From: Pasteurella skyensis | Lineage (GTDB): Bacteria > Pseudomonadota > Gammaproteobacteria > Enterobacterales > Pasteurellaceae | Assembly (NCBI RefSeq): GCF_013377295.1 | Contig: NZ_CP016180.1 | Coordinates: 1,798,001-1,862,000 of the forward strand | Length of the DNA stretch: 64,000 nucleotides | Direction of reading: 5' to 3' | In this document: piece by piece, positions 28,130 through 37,970 of the stretch | Position numbering within the stretch: the stretch's first letter is position 1 | Layout of the letters: the number at the start of each line of letters is the position of its first letter | Position numbers and translations under genes: made by a program | The notes under the pieces: model-generated | The model's input: the letters and a program-made list of their open reading frames with translations, nothing else | The model's database searches: none | Told to the model about the DNA's origin: nothing

Positions 28130-28220
28130 AATTAAATAATGTTGTCGGTTCTTATAAGCACGTTATATCATTTACTCAATTCTATCTTTACAATGCTGAA
28201 AAAGTTCATTGAATAAATAC

Positions 28221-28247
28221 AAAAAAACCACCTTAAATAGGTGGTTT
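28221..28247 (-). terminator. attenuator hairpin ahead of pyrF
   Basis: On the minus strand AAACCACCT-ATTTA-AGGTGGTTT is followed by a T-run (TTTTTTT in all). It lies about 90 bases before the pyrF ATG, and the stop codon of the upstream leader ORF overlaps its 5' arm, so a trailing ribosome could prevent the stem from forming. Confidence 0.8.
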
Positions 28248-28335
28248 AAAAGAAATAATAATTAATTTTTAAAAAAAGAGCAGTTAATGGTATATCATCA
28301 AACATTAGTTTCTCTACCCAAAAACAAATGTTCAT
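28246..28335 (-). CDS. 29-codon leader ORF of the pyrF unit
   Basis: A strong ribosome site (AGGAGGG, 28344-28350) sits eight bases before ATG 28333-28335. The ORF reads MNICFWVEKLMFDDIPLTAL then FLKINYYFF and stops (TAA 28246-28248) inside the terminator stem. Its second half is U-rich in mRNA (CUCUUUUUUU, UUAUUAUUUCUUUU). These are the parts of UTP-sensing attenuation known from pyrBI and pyrE of E. coli: leader peptide, U-rich pause tract and terminator occluded by a closely following ribosome. It could alternatively be a small functional protein with its own terminator. Confidence 0.6.
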   Translation of the reverse strand: MNICFWVEKLMFDDIPLTALFLKINYYFF

Positions 28336-28368
28336 TATTTATACCCTCCTTTATCAAAAATCACGCAA

Positions 28369-28396
28369 ATAGTATAGATAAAAAATTTTTAGTCAA
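28369..28396 (-). promoter_or_regulatory. sigma-70 promoter of the pyrF leader
   Basis: On the minus strand TTGACT (28396-28391) and TACTAT (28374-28369) are 16 bases apart. Transcription would begin near 28362 and run through the leader ORF. Confidence 0.55.
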
Positions 28397-28492
28397 GTTA
28401 TTTTTTATATTAAATCTAAAAAAATAATTGCCCTTGAAAAGCCATTTTATGTCACTATCTATGTAATTAAGTTTATCAAATAAGGATCAATT

Positions 28493-28951
28493 ATGTTTGG
28501 ATTACGCTTTCTCATTATTTTATTTTTATATATTTATTGCGAAATTTCATTATTAGTAGCGATTGGCTCAAATACAAGTGTCTTGTTCTTAATTTTATTA
28601 ATGATTTTTATTTCAGCGGCAGGTTTATGGTTAATTCGTTTAAGAGGGCTTGCAACACTATTTTCAATTCGCCAACAATTAGCACAGGGGAAAATTCCAC
28701 AAGATGCCGTTATTTCCTCTATTCAATATGCAATTGCAGGTATTTTGTTAGTTATTCCTGGTTTTTTAAGTGATATTTTAGCTATTTTGTTACTTTTACC
28801 TTTCACTAGAACTATAATTACCACTTATCTGTTAAACTATTTTTCAACACGAGTAAAATTTAATACCCAATATTCGCAAAGTTTTTCACAATCAGACACT
28901 TTTGAAGCTGATTTTGAGCGTAAACAAGATGAAGATAAATGGGTTAAGTAA
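28493..28951 (+). CDS. fxsA: FxsA-family membrane protein
   Basis: 152 residues. The N-terminus MFGLRFLIILFLYIYCEISLL, the conserved LVIPGFLSDILAILLLLPF, and a hydrophilic tail are the FxsA pattern. FxsA is an inner-membrane protein which, when overproduced in E. coli, relieves phage T7 exclusion by F plasmids; the normal role is unclear. Its last eight bases overlap the end of the convergent YrbL-like gene, and there is no terminator between them. Confidence 0.88.
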   Translation: MFGLRFLIILFLYIYCEISLLVAIGSNTSVLFLILLMIFISAAGLWLIRLRGLATLFSIRQQLAQGKIPQDAVISSIQYAIAGILLVIPGFLSDILAILLLLPFTRTIITTYLLNYFSTRVKFNTQYSQSFSQSDTFEADFERKQDEDKWVK

Positions 28952-29474
28952 AATCAGGGAAATGATTATTAAAACTTTCTAAGAGTTTCTTTCTGGTATG
29001 ACTTTTTATAGTAATAAATGTAGGTTTACCGATACCATCTATAATAATAAATCGTCCAGTATTTGGGGTTAATCTTTGATAAACTACATTACTTAGTGCT
29101 AAATCTCTTACAGGAATTGGCATCTTTAATATTTTTTCTTTAAAAATATTAAGATCATTATTTAATACTTGGTGGTTGATAGTTGATTGATTATAATAAG
29201 ATATTATACCTTTAGAAATTTCTCCAGAATAATCTCTAATCAGTTGAAAGGCTAATCCTCTACCTAAATTAGTTTCTATCCATCTTATTGGAGGGCTGAT
29301 TGGAATGAGATCAAGATCACTCCACTTATTTATGTATCTACTTTCTCTTCTATTTTCACAACGTATTTTGTCTTCTAACTCAATTTTTATACATATATTG
29401 GGATCTTCTGGGTGTTGATAGCACTTACGACGACTTCCTTGAGCAATAAAAAGATCATTATTCAGGTAAATCAT
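28944..29474 (-). CDS. YrbL-like (PhoP regulatory network) kinase-fold protein
   Basis: 176 residues. LFIAQGSRRKCYQHPEDPNICIKIE is the N-terminal nucleotide-loop-like region, and VRDLALSNVVYQ ... RFIIIDGIG resembles the catalytic and metal loops of protein-kinase-like folds, matching the YrbL family. In Salmonella YrbL is PhoP-regulated; the substrate is unknown. In other Gram-negative bacteria family members sit in surface polysaccharide clusters. Here it is alone, and its 3' end overlaps fxsA by eight bases. Confidence 0.75.
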   Translation of the reverse strand: MIYLNNDLFIAQGSRRKCYQHPEDPNICIKIELEDKIRCENRRESRYINKWSDLDLIPISPPIRWIETNLGRGLAFQLIRDYSGEISKGIISYYNQSTINHQVLNNDLNIFKEKILKMPIPVRDLALSNVVYQRLTPNTGRFIIIDGIGKPTFITIKSHTRKKLLESFNNHFPDFT

Positions 29475-29567
29475 AAATATTCTCCACTTTTATTTTAACG
29501 CGTTAATGGTAACATATCACAATTCAAATTTTCAATGTACAAAACTTAGCAATATTTTAGACATATA

Positions 29568-30626
29568 ATGGACAAACAAATGAAAAAATCACTTTATACT
29601 GCTCCTATTGCTGTTTTAGGAGCTGGCTCTTATGGAACATCATTAGCTATTGCCCTCTCTCAACAAGGTGAGAAAACGTATTTGTGGGGACATTCACCAC
29701 ACAAAATACAAAAAATGCAGCACGAAAGAAAAAATCAAGAGTTTTTACCTGATATTCCTTTTCCTGATAACTTAATATTAGAGAGTAATTTAGAAAAAGT
29801 ATTAAACAACGTAAAAGATATTTTGATTGTTGTGCCAAGTCACGTATTTAATGATGTGCTCTTACAAATTAAGCCTTTTATTCAAGATGATCATCGTATT
29901 ATGTGGGCAACTAAAGGCTTAGAACATAATACAGGACGATTATTGCATTGTGTCGTAAATGAAATTTTAGGTGAAGATCACGCACTAGCGGTACTATCTG
30001 GTCCAACTTTTGCAAAAGAATTAGCCGCAGGCTTACCAACCGCTATTTCCCTTGCCTCAACGGATATCCAATTTGCAGAAGAAATGCAACAACGTATTCA
30101 CTGTTCGAAAGCCTTCCGTGTTTATCTCAATGATGATATGGTCGCAGTGCAACTAGGCGGCGCCATTAAAAATGTCATTGCTATTGGCGCAGGTCTTTCT
30201 GACGGTTTAGGTTTTGGAGCAAATGCAAGAACAGCATTAATTACACGAGGTATTGCAGAAATTAGTCAATTATGTGTAGCATTAGGAGGCAATCCTACCA
30301 GTCTAATGGGAATGGCAGGGATTGGTGATTTAATGCTTACCTGTACCGATAACCAGTCTCGTAATCGTCGCTTTGGTTTAATGGTTGGACAAGGAAAAAG
30401 TGTTGATGCAGCAATGAATGAAATAGGACAAGTGGTGGAAGGATACTATAATACCAAAGAGGCCTATTTATTAGCACAAAAACACAATATTGAAATGCCA
30501 ATTGTAGAGCAACTTTATCAAATGCTATTTTGTGGTCAAGATACCAAAGCACACATCAGAAAAGGTGTGGCAATGCTACTTGGACGTGAACGTAAAGTAG
30601 AATCATTTAAACAAATAAAAAAGTGA
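29568..30626 (+). CDS. gpsA: glycerol-3-phosphate dehydrogenase [NAD(P)+]
   Basis: 352 residues. [18 protein letters not shown] is the Rossmann NAD motif, and [33 protein letters not shown] and [13 protein letters not shown] are GpsA signatures. It makes sn-glycerol 3-phosphate from DHAP for phospholipid synthesis. Another ATG four codons later (29580) is possible. Followed after one base by cysE, as in other gamma-proteobacteria. Confidence 0.97.
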   Translation: MDKQMKKSLYTAPIAVLGAGSYGTSLAIALSQQGEKTYLWGHSPHKIQKMQHERKNQEFLPDIPFPDNLILESNLEKVLNNVKDILIVVPSHVFNDVLLQIKPFIQDDHRIMWATKGLEHNTGRLLHCVVNEILGEDHALAVLSGPTFAKELAAGLPTAISLASTDIQFAEEMQQRIHCSKAFRVYLNDDMVAVQLGGAIKNVIAIGAGLSDGLGFGANARTALITRGIAEISQLCVALGGNPTSLMGMAGIGDLMLTCTDNQSRNRRFGLMVGQGKSVDAAMNEIGQVVEGYYNTKEAYLLAQKHNIEMPIVEQLYQMLFCGQDTKAHIRKGVAMLLGRERKVESFKQIKK

Positions 30627-30627
30627 A

Positions 30628-31428
30628 ATGGTAATGAAACAACAACCAGAAAAATTGTGGAATAATATTCACCAAGAAGTGAAATCACTTGCTGAGCAAG
30701 AGCCAATGCTCGCCAGTTTTTTTCATTCTACTATTTTAAAGCATAATAATTTAGGTGACGCATTAAGTTATATTTTAGCCAATAAATTATCTAATTCAAT
30801 TATGCCTGCTATTGCATTAAAAGAGATTATTGAAGAGGCTTATCAAGCCGATCCTCAAATTACTGATAGTGCAACACAAGATTTATTAGCGGTAAAAACA
30901 CGAGATCCTGCGGTTAAATTATTAAGTACGCCATTACTTTATTTAAAAGGTTTTCACGCCTTACAAAGTTATCGAGTTACCCATTATTTATGGCAACAAG
31001 GTCGCTATGCCTTAGCCATTTATTTACAAAATGAAATCTCTGTCGCCTTTGATGTGGATATTCACCCTGCTGCCCAAATTGGTTACGGTATAATGCTCGA
31101 TCACGCCACAGCAATTGTTGTGGGAGAAACCTCTGTAATAGAAAATGATGTCTCTATTTTACAAGGTGTGACACTAGGAGGAACAGGTAAGGAAACAGGC
31201 GATCGTCATCCTAAAATACGAGAAGGTGTGATGATTGGAGCAGGGGCAAAAATTTTAGGTAATATAGAAATTGGAAAATATGCTAAAATTGGCGCTAATT
31301 CTGTAGTATTAAGAGCAGTGCCTGAAAATACCACTGTAGCAGGTGTTCCTGCAAAAGTAATTAGTCACTCACAATCTCAAAAACCTGCATTTGAAATGAA
31401 TCAAGATTTTAATTGTGATGATGAATAA
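30628..31428 (+). CDS. cysE: serine O-acetyltransferase
   Basis: 266 residues. The N-terminal helical domain (LWNNIHQEVKSLAEQEPMLA) is followed by hexapeptide repeats and the catalytic DVDIHPAAQIGYGIMLDHAT and GTGKETGDRHPKI motifs. It makes O-acetylserine for cysteine synthesis; the C-terminal tail usually binds cysteine synthase and here ends in acidic residues (FNCDDE). The ATG is one base after the gpsA stop, with a second ATG at 30634. Confidence 0.96.
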   Translation: MVMKQQPEKLWNNIHQEVKSLAEQEPMLASFFHSTILKHNNLGDALSYILANKLSNSIMPAIALKEIIEEAYQADPQITDSATQDLLAVKTRDPAVKLLSTPLLYLKGFHALQSYRVTHYLWQQGRYALAIYLQNEISVAFDVDIHPAAQIGYGIMLDHATAIVVGETSVIENDVSILQGVTLGGTGKETGDRHPKIREGVMIGAGAKILGNIEIGKYAKIGANSVVLRAVPENTTVAGVPAKVISHSQSQKPAFEMNQDFNCDDE

Positions 31429-31489
31429 AATTTATACAACACCATAGAAACAGAGTGCATCCTGTATCTTTCAACAAGAGAAATAGATA

Positions 31490-31954
31490 ATGAAAAAAAT
31501 ATTAATGGTACTAATACTTTCAGGTTTTGCTTTAACTGGATGTAAAGATGAACAGAAAACCATAACAAAAATCGAACAACCACACATTGAGAAAACTCAA
31601 GAAGAGTTTGAAAAACAAGCGGTTACATCTGATCAAAAATTTGCAAAAAATGAAGCCGAAAACACTGAACATCAATCCACTAATAAAAACAAAACTCAAA
31701 ACTATGATCAAAAAGTGGAAGAAGCAAAAATTGCCACCCTTGATGCGGCAAATAAGTTAGCAGATGTAATGGGAACAAAAATGGAGCAAGTGACTGAGCA
31801 GTTAGCCGATAAAATCAATGAAATTGATGTCAATAAAGTAACTGAACCATTAAAAAAACATATGGATAAATTGGGAGAGTTTTTAGACCAACTTGAAACA
31901 GATAAACAACCAGAGCAAAAGCCAAAAACAAAAATTGAGGAAGGCTATCTATAA
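31490..31954 (+). CDS. putative lipoprotein with coiled-coil C-terminus
   Basis: 154 residues. Signal MKKILMVLILSGFALTGC with lipobox LTGC at C18. The mature protein is highly charged and helical (KVEEAKIATLDAANKLADVM, KMEQVTEQLADKINEIDVNK), probably coiled coil, with a Lys/Glu/Pro tail. Residues 42-53 (KQAVTSDQKFAK) are the translation of an uptake signal sequence. Its TAA overlaps the greB ATG by one base (TAATG), so the two are co-translated. No specific family is recognised. Confidence 0.8.
   Translation: MKKILMVLILSGFALTGCKDEQKTITKIEQPHIEKTQEEFEKQAVTSDQKFAKNEAENTEHQSTNKNKTQNYDQKVEEAKIATLDAANKLADVMGTKMEQVTEQLADKINEIDVNKVTEPLKKHMDKLGEFLDQLETDKQPEQKPKTKIEEGYL
31615..31649. repeat. uptake signal sequence inside the lipoprotein gene
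   Basis: ACAAGCGGT (31615-31623) followed by AAATTTGCAAAA. It is read as KQAVTSDQKFAK, almost identical to the peptide in TrmO. Confidence 0.8.
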
Positions 31955-32427
31955 TGGCAAAATCTCCTTATATTACTCGTGAAGGATGGCATACTTTAGA
32001 GAAAGAGCTGAAATTTTTATGGAAAATAGAGCGCCCTCAAGTCACTCAAGCTGTATCTGATGCGGCGGCATTGGGAGATCGTAGTGAGAATGCGGAATAT
32101 ATTTATGGAAAACGTCGCTTACGTGAAATTGATCGTCGAGTAAGGTTTTTAAGTAAACGCTTAGATGTCTTAAAAATTGTTGATTATTCTCCTTCTCAAG
32201 AAGGTAAAATCTTTTTTGGTGCTTGGGTTGAACTTGAAAATGAAGAAGGTGAAATCAATCAATACCGCATTGTAGGTTGTGATGAATTTGATCCTGCTAA
32301 GCATTGGATTTCTATTGATTCTCCTGTTGCAAGAGCCTTAATTGGTAAACAAGTTGATGATGAAGTAAAAGTGGAAACACCATCTGGCAAAGTTACCCTT
32401 TATGTAAATAAAATTTGGTATAAGTAA
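31954..32427 (+). CDS. greB: transcription elongation factor GreB
   Basis: 157 residues. N-terminal coiled coil ([40 protein letters not shown]) with the acidic tip D-x-x-E, then the FKBP-like C-terminal domain ([19 protein letters not shown]). [13 protein letters not shown] distinguishes GreB from GreA. It rescues backtracked RNA polymerase by stimulating transcript cleavage. It starts inside the stop codon of the upstream lipoprotein. Confidence 0.95.
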   Translation: MAKSPYITREGWHTLEKELKFLWKIERPQVTQAVSDAAALGDRSENAEYIYGKRRLREIDRRVRFLSKRLDVLKIVDYSPSQEGKIFFGAWVELENEEGEINQYRIVGCDEFDPAKHWISIDSPVARALIGKQVDDEVKVETPSGKVTLYVNKIWYK

Positions 32428-32483
32428 GTATTGAACAATACTCTTTTATCTATAATCCCAGTTTAATTATTTTGGAGAAAAAA

Positions 32484-33158
32484 ATGAACCACAAACCCTT
32501 TTTAATTGCCCCTTCCATTCTGTCGGCTGATCTTGCTCGATTAGGTGATGATGTAAAAAATGTATTAAATGCAGGGGCTGATGTGATCCACTTTGATGTA
32601 ATGGATAATCATTTTGTACCAAACTTAACTTTTGGTCCTGCGATTTGTAAAGCATTGAGAGATTACGGCATAACCGCTCCAATCGATGTGCATTTAATGG
32701 CAAGCCCTGTGGATCGTTTAATTCCTGAATTTGCACACGCAGGAGCAGATTATATTACTTTTCATCCAGAAGCTGCGATACACATTGATCGTACTCTACA
32801 ACTGATTCGAGATAATGGCTGTAAATCAGGCTTAGTCTTTAACCCTGCAACACCATTAAGCTATTTAGATTATGTGATGGATAAAGTGGATGTAATTCTA
32901 TTAATGTCAGTCAATCCAGGTTTTGGTGGACAATCTTTTATTCCAGCGACTTTGGAAAAATTAAAGCAAGCTCGTAGAATGATTGATGAAAGTGGTTTCG
33001 ATATTCGTTTGGAAGTAGACGGTGGTGTCAAAGTTAATAATATTGCTGAAATCGCAAAAGCAGGTGCAGATATGTTTGTCGCAGGTTCAGCAATTTTTGA
33101 TCAACCTGATTATAAAGCTGTAATTGATGAAATTCGTCAACAGTTAACGAATATTTAA
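32484..33158 (+). CDS. rpe: ribulose-phosphate 3-epimerase
   Basis: 224 residues from [24 protein letters not shown] precedes the ATG, and the TTG at 32472 is the ribosome-site region, not the start. [43 protein letters not shown] and VDGGVKVNN give the metal-binding and catalytic set of this TIM barrel. It interconverts ribulose 5-phosphate and xylulose 5-phosphate in the pentose phosphate pathway. Confidence 0.97.
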   Translation: MNHKPFLIAPSILSADLARLGDDVKNVLNAGADVIHFDVMDNHFVPNLTFGPAICKALRDYGITAPIDVHLMASPVDRLIPEFAHAGADYITFHPEAAIHIDRTLQLIRDNGCKSGLVFNPATPLSYLDYVMDKVDVILLMSVNPGFGGQSFIPATLEKLKQARRMIDESGFDIRLEVDGGVKVNNIAEIAKAGADMFVAGSAIFDQPDYKAVIDEIRQQLTNI

Positions 33159-33203
33159 ACATATATCTCATTCATAAACTTATTAAAATCAGAGTAAAAC
33201 AGT

Positions 33204-35768
33204 ATGACAGAATTCACAAATCACACCCCTATGATGAAGCAATATCTCACTTTAAAAGCAGAGCATTCTGATGTTTTGTTGTTTTATCGTATGGGAGATT
33301 TTTATGAATTGTTCTATGATGATGCGAAAAAAGCGGCAAGATTACTGGACATTTCTTTAACGAAAAGAGGGAAATCAGCTGGTGAACCAATTCCTATGGC
33401 TGGCGTACCTTATCATGCGATTGAGGGCTATTTAGCAAAATTAGTACATCTTGGTGAGTCGGTTGCGATTTGTGAGCAAGTGGGCGATCCTGCAACAAGT
33501 AAAGGGCCTGTTGAGCGTAAAGTGGTGCGAATTGTCACACCGGGAACAGTAAGTGATGAAGCCTTGTTACCAGAGCGCCAAGATAACCTTGTGGCGAGTG
33601 TTTATGTAGAAAATGGTATTTATGCACTGGCGTTATTGGATATGACATCAGGGCGTTTTTTAATCAATGAATTACCTAATCGTGAAAGCTTAAGTGCGGA
33701 GTTACAGAGAGCTCAACCTGCTGAAATTTTATACCCTGAAACCTTTTCTGAAATGGATTTGATTGAGCATTATAAAGGGTTACGTCGTCGTCCGATTTGG
33801 GAATTTGAATTAGTCACCGCAATTAATTTACTTAATCGTCAATTTGGTACGCAAGATTTAAAAGGCTTTGGCGTTGAAAAATCTCTTGTTGCACTGTGTG
33901 CTGCTGGCTGTGTATTACAATATGCCAAAGAAACACAACGCACTGCACTACCTCATATTAACAGCATTCATCTAATTCAAAATAGCGATACAATTTTATT
34001 AGATGCCGCCACTCGCCGTAATTTAGAATTAACCCAAAATTTAGCAGGGGGAACAGAAAACACCCTTGCTCACGTATTGGATCATTGTGTTACCTCAATG
34101 GGAAGTCGTTTATTAAAACGCTGGATTCATCAACCTATTCGTGATGTCGAAAAATTAAAAAACCGTCAGCAAAATATTCAAACCTTGCTCGATCATCATT
34201 TAATCGACACATTACAACCCTTGCTACAACAAGTGGGTGATATGGAACGAATTTTGGCACGTGTTGCCCTGCGTTCAGCACGTCCTCGAGATTTAACTCG
34301 CTTACGCACTGCGTTGGCTCAAATTCCACAAATTGTAAATTTTACCCAAAATCTAACCGCTAGTTTAACCCTCAATATCAATCAAATTGCTGATTTTAGC
34401 GATCTACATTCTTTATTGGAAAGGGCGATTATTGAGGTTCCGCCACAATTAGTGCGAGATGGGGGTGTAATTGCCACAGGCTATAATGCCGAATTAGACG
34501 AATGGCGTTCCCTTGCTGATGGAGCAACACAATATCTTGACGATTTAGAAATTCGTGAACGAGAAACAACGGGTATTGATACCTTAAAAATTGGTTTTAA
34601 TGCCGTACACGGCTATTATATTCAAATCAGTAAAGCACAAAGCCATAATGCCCCAATTCATTATGTACGTCGTCAAACCTTAAAAAATGCCGAGCGTTAT
34701 ATTATCCCTGAATTAAAAACCTATGAAGATAAAGTATTGAAAGCAAAAGGGGCATCGCTCGCATTAGAAAAACGTCTTTATGAAGAACTGTTTGATCAGC
34801 TTCTACCACGTTTAGGTGAATTACAGTTAGCGAGTATGATTTTAAGTGAATTAGACGTGCTAACTAATCTTGCCGAACGAGCAGAAAGTTTGGATTATGT
34901 GGCACCAACTTTTACCGCCAATCGCACCATTAACATTAAACAAGGTCGCCACCCAGTGGTTGAAAATGTACTAAAAGCCCCTTTTATTGCCAATCCCGTT
35001 TTCTTAAATGAACAACGTCATTTGTTAGTGGTAACAGGTCCCAATATGGGCGGTAAAAGTACCTATATGCGACAAATCGCTCTGATTACTTTAATGGCTC
35101 ATATCGGAAGTTTTGTACCTGCAGAAAGTGCCGAAATTGGCACTATTGATCGTATTTTTACGCGTATTGGTGCCTCTGATGATCTTGCCTCTGGTCGCTC
35201 AACCTTTATGGTGGAAATGACAGAAATGGCAAATATTCTCCATCAAGCCACCGCTAATAGCTTAGTATTGATTGATGAAATAGGGCGAGGAACATCTACT
35301 TATGACGGTTTATCATTGGCGTGGGCGTGTGCTGAATGGTTGGCTCAAAAAACACGTTCTTTAACCTTATTTGCAACCCATTATTTTGAATTGACCAGTT
35401 TACCTGAACAATTAAAAGGGGTGGCAAATGTGCATTTAGATGCCCGTGAACATAATGATAATATTGTGTTTATGCACACAGTACAAGAGGGGGCGGCGAG
35501 TAAAAGTTACGGCTTAGCAGTGGCTTCTTTGGCTGGTGTACCTAAACAAGTGGTTAAGTTAGCTAAACAAAAATTAGCAACTTTAGAACAAATTTCACAT
35601 CAAACCGTTGATTTAGATAAAAATCCACAAGAAAGTTTGTTTGAAATACCAAATAACATCATTATGGATACTCCTCCTGCATTAGAAATGCTACAAAATA
35701 TTAATCCTGATGAACTTACACCACGACAAGCGTTGGATGCTCTGTATAAATTAAAAGATAAATTATAA
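33204..35768 (+). CDS. mutS: DNA mismatch repair protein MutS
   Basis: 854 residues, standard length. The mismatch-reading F-x-E motif is in [17 protein letters not shown], Walker A is [11 protein letters not shown] (about 612), then [29 protein letters not shown] (Walker B) and FATHYFELT. The C-terminal [17 protein letters not shown] is the dimerisation end. It recognises mismatches and recruits MutL. A single-gene unit, 45 bases after rpe. Confidence 0.98.
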   Translation: MTEFTNHTPMMKQYLTLKAEHSDVLLFYRMGDFYELFYDDAKKAARLLDISLTKRGKSAGEPIPMAGVPYHAIEGYLAKLVHLGESVAICEQVGDPATSKGPVERKVVRIVTPGTVSDEALLPERQDNLVASVYVENGIYALALLDMTSGRFLINELPNRESLSAELQRAQPAEILYPETFSEMDLIEHYKGLRRRPIWEFELVTAINLLNRQFGTQDLKGFGVEKSLVALCAAGCVLQYAKETQRTALPHINSIHLIQNSDTILLDAATRRNLELTQNLAGGTENTLAHVLDHCVTSMGSRLLKRWIHQPIRDVEKLKNRQQNIQTLLDHHLIDTLQPLLQQVGDMERILARVALRSARPRDLTRLRTALAQIPQIVNFTQNLTASLTLNINQIADFSDLHSLLERAIIEVPPQLVRDGGVIATGYNAELDEWRSLADGATQYLDDLEIRERETTGIDTLKIGFNAVHGYYIQISKAQSHNAPIHYVRRQTLKNAERYIIPELKTYEDKVLKAKGASLALEKRLYEELFDQLLPRLGELQLASMILSELDVLTNLAERAESLDYVAPTFTANRTINIKQGRHPVVENVLKAPFIANPVFLNEQRHLLVVTGPNMGGKSTYMRQIALITLMAHIGSFVPAESAEIGTIDRIFTRIGASDDLASGRSTFMVEMTEMANILHQATANSLVLIDEIGRGTSTYDGLSLAWACAEWLAQKTRSLTLFATHYFELTSLPEQLKGVANVHLDAREHNDNIVFMHTVQEGAASKSYGLAVASLAGVPKQVVKLAKQKLATLEQISHQTVDLDKNPQESLFEIPNNIIMDTPPALEMLQNINPDELTPRQALDALYKLKDKL

Positions 35769-35827
35769 ATACAGCAAAAGTTGATGGTTTTACTCTAAAA
35801 TAACAAAATGGAGAATGAAAATTATTT

Positions 35828-35843
35828 TGTGATCCAGATCAAA
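35828..35843. promoter_or_regulatory. probable CRP site upstream of the orphan EIIB
   Basis: TGTGATCCAGATCAAA has a perfect left half (TGTGA) and a 4-of-5 right half (TCAAA for TCACA). It lies about 110 bases before the EIIB start. Confidence 0.55.
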
Positions 35844-35951
35844 AAATAATTTTATTCTCCTGTTCTTAACTATCCTTTTCTATGATTAAGTGGCAGAATA
35901 CTGTGTTCAAAATTTCCCCATTTTTAATAAAATCCAATACAAGGAGTAAAT

Positions 35952-36260
35952 ATGAGTATTCTTAACTATCTAAAATGTCCTTTTAGTAAAAAATCAAAAA
36001 TAGACAATAATGTACAACTCACTCAAGAAGAGAAAGCCTCACAGTTGATAGATGCCTTAGGTGGAGTCGCTAATATTGAAACCATTGATGCCTGTCTTAC
36101 TCGATTACGTGTAATACTGAAAGATAGATCCCTCGTCAATAAAGCAAAACTTACTCAGTTAGGCTCAAAAGGTAATATAAAAGAGGGACACAATGGTTTA
36201 CAAGTTATTGTTGGCTCGGGAGCTATACGTCTTACTGAAATAATAAAAACACAGATATAA
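35952..36260 (+). CDS. orphan PTS glucose-family EIIB domain protein
   Basis: 102 residues. After a basic/polar N-terminus, EEKASQLIDALGGVANIETIDACLTRLRV holds the phospho-accepting Cys (C48) in the family's D-A-C-x-T-R-L-R motif, and GSKGNIKEGHNGLQVIVGSGA completes the domain. There is no IIC domain in the protein or next to it, so it must hand phosphate to a partner encoded elsewhere or act as a regulator. It has AAGGAG before the ATG, its own likely CRP site and a strong terminator. Confidence 0.9.
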   Translation: MSILNYLKCPFSKKSKIDNNVQLTQEEKASQLIDALGGVANIETIDACLTRLRVILKDRSLVNKAKLTQLGSKGNIKEGHNGLQVIVGSGAIRLTEIIKTQI

Positions 36261-36265
36261 AAACA

Positions 36266-36290
36266 GAAACCTCTTTCAAAAAAAGAGGTT
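36266..36290. terminator. terminator between EIIB and glycosyltransferase genes
   Basis: AAACCTCTTT (36266-36275) pairs with AAAGAGGTTT (36281-36290), followed by TTTTAT. It serves the EIIB gene and perhaps the convergent glycosyltransferase. Confidence 0.8.
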
Positions 36291-36318
36291 TTTTTATCGA
36301 TGAAAGTAGACGATGTGG

Positions 36319-37875
36319 CTATGTGGCTAATAGTTTTCGCCATTGCTCTGCTACAGCCTCCATTAAAAACCCTTTATTTGCTTTACACGCATTTTCGCTC
36401 ATCTGTTGATGTAACTGAGGATCTCTTAATAAATGAATAACTCTCTCTGCCATCATTTGTATATCATTTTCTGGAACTAAATAGCCATTTTCACCTTCTA
36501 TGATCATTTCTGAAGGGCCATATTTAATATCAAAGCTAATAAATGGACAACCTGCTGATAAGCTTTCCATAATCACAAGGGGTAATGCTTCATAATGACT
36601 AGTCAGCAATGCTAAACCCGCTCGTTCAAATACCGAATACGGATTATTGATAAACCCTTTAAGGTGTACCACATTTTGTAACGATAAACGATCAATCTGT
36701 GCCTGTAACTGCTCCTGTAGCCGTCCAACACCATATATCTCTAATTTTGCTTGAGGTATCGATTGATGTACTAAAGCAAACATATCAATCATTTTATCAA
36801 GTCGCTTTTGAGGTTCCAATCGAGCAAATGCGGTTAATAAAAAACGATCTCGTTGCGAAAAATCTTGAGGTTTTACCTGATAGTTTAACGTATTAGGTAT
36901 GCAGTGTAGATTCTCTGAACGTCCCACCCTTGCCTCAATATCTTGCTTCTGTGCTTCCGTCAAAACCACCGTTTGAAATTTTGGATTATGAAGCTCTTCC
37001 ACAAGAGGAGAAAAATACCTATTAAAAGGAGAATCCTCTACTGTGGGTTCAATCGTATGAGTAAGGTGTAAAACAGAAATAATTTTGACATTTGGATGTT
37101 GTAGCACTTTCAAGGCTTTATAATAAATAGGATGCTCTGTAACAAAACACAATTCATCATCAGGATATAAATCTGCTAATTTCTGTATAAAATCCACCAC
37201 CAGATCTTCTTTTGAATTAAAAATATGTGTTACTCTTCCTTGTTTATTTGAAATGTATATTTTAACAATTTTTTTCTCTACACCTGATAATGTAAAATAG
37301 AGAGTAACTCGCTGATTCCCGTCTCTATCTAAAAAATAAGTCACAATCTCTTCTTTTGTGGTTGGCTCTACTACACCTGTTGAAGCTAAATATCCCTGTG
37401 GATCATAAGTATCACGTTTCATTACTTCAATATCATTAGATATATGATTCACATAATTAATATAATGAATTTGCTGAGTATTTGGATAATTCTCTATATA
37501 CATTTGCAACTGTTCGCCTAAAAATGCCCAACTTGCATTTACATCATTTTTATCTTTTTCATAGCGTAAATTGGAATCTTCATAGAGTACAAATTGACGA
37601 ACTTTTTCAGCAGGTTGCTGTTTATCACAATAAAAATCAAATAAACTAAAAATGGGGATATCTTCCTCAATTTGCAAACGCTCCATTACTTCCATTTGAT
37701 TCTGTTTCAATGCAGGATGGTAACCATGGGTAATAAAAGTGGGAGTAATATTAAGATATTTTTTAAATAATTTTGCTCGAATACAAGCTTGTATTTCAAT
37801 GGCTGTTGGCTCAATAAAAACACCACCAAATAAGAAAAAATAGTGTTTTTTACGATGAGAATGCTGAATACTCAT
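36319..37875 (-). CDS. GT4 glycosyltransferase with TagE/GtfA-like architecture
   Basis: 518 residues. The C-terminal half is a GT-B retaining glycosyltransferase: TAFARLEPQKRLDKMIDMFA, KLEIYGVGRLQEQL and the EALPLVIMESLSAG E-x7-E motif. The N-terminal ~280 residues form an extra domain (YFFLFGGVFIEPTAIEIQAC, YDPQGYLASTGVVEPTTKEE, YFLDRDGNQRVTLYF) resembling that of Gram-positive teichoic-acid glucosyltransferases and the serine-rich-adhesin glycosyltransferase GtfA. The acceptor is unknown; surface glycan or protein are both possible. Unusual beside recF and probably an accessory gene. Confidence 0.75.
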   Translation of the reverse strand: MSIQHSHRKKHYFFLFGGVFIEPTAIEIQACIRAKLFKKYLNITPTFITHGYHPALKQNQMEVMERLQIEEDIPIFSLFDFYCDKQQPAEKVRQFVLYEDSNLRYEKDKNDVNASWAFLGEQLQMYIENYPNTQQIHYINYVNHISNDIEVMKRDTYDPQGYLASTGVVEPTTKEEIVTYFLDRDGNQRVTLYFTLSGVEKKIVKIYISNKQGRVTHIFNSKEDLVVDFIQKLADLYPDDELCFVTEHPIYYKALKVLQHPNVKIISVLHLTHTIEPTVEDSPFNRYFSPLVEELHNPKFQTVVLTEAQKQDIEARVGRSENLHCIPNTLNYQVKPQDFSQRDRFLLTAFARLEPQKRLDKMIDMFALVHQSIPQAKLEIYGVGRLQEQLQAQIDRLSLQNVVHLKGFINNPYSVFERAGLALLTSHYEALPLVIMESLSAGCPFISFDIKYGPSEMIIEGENGYLVPENDIQMMAERVIHLLRDPQLHQQMSENACKANKGFLMEAVAEQWRKLLAT

Positions 37876-37931
37876 AATGATTCTTCCAAATAAAATCTAA
37901 TTGTTACGATAATTCTAATCAATTCAATATT

Positions 37932-37964
37932 ATTTGCAAATTTTTAGTAACAAGTGACCGCTTA
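37932..37964. repeat. uptake signal sequence between recF and the glycosyltransferase gene
   Basis: TTTGCAAATTTTTAG then TGACCGCTTAA. The core differs from ACCGCTTGT only at the end. Confidence 0.6.
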
Positions 37965-37970
37965 AACCGA

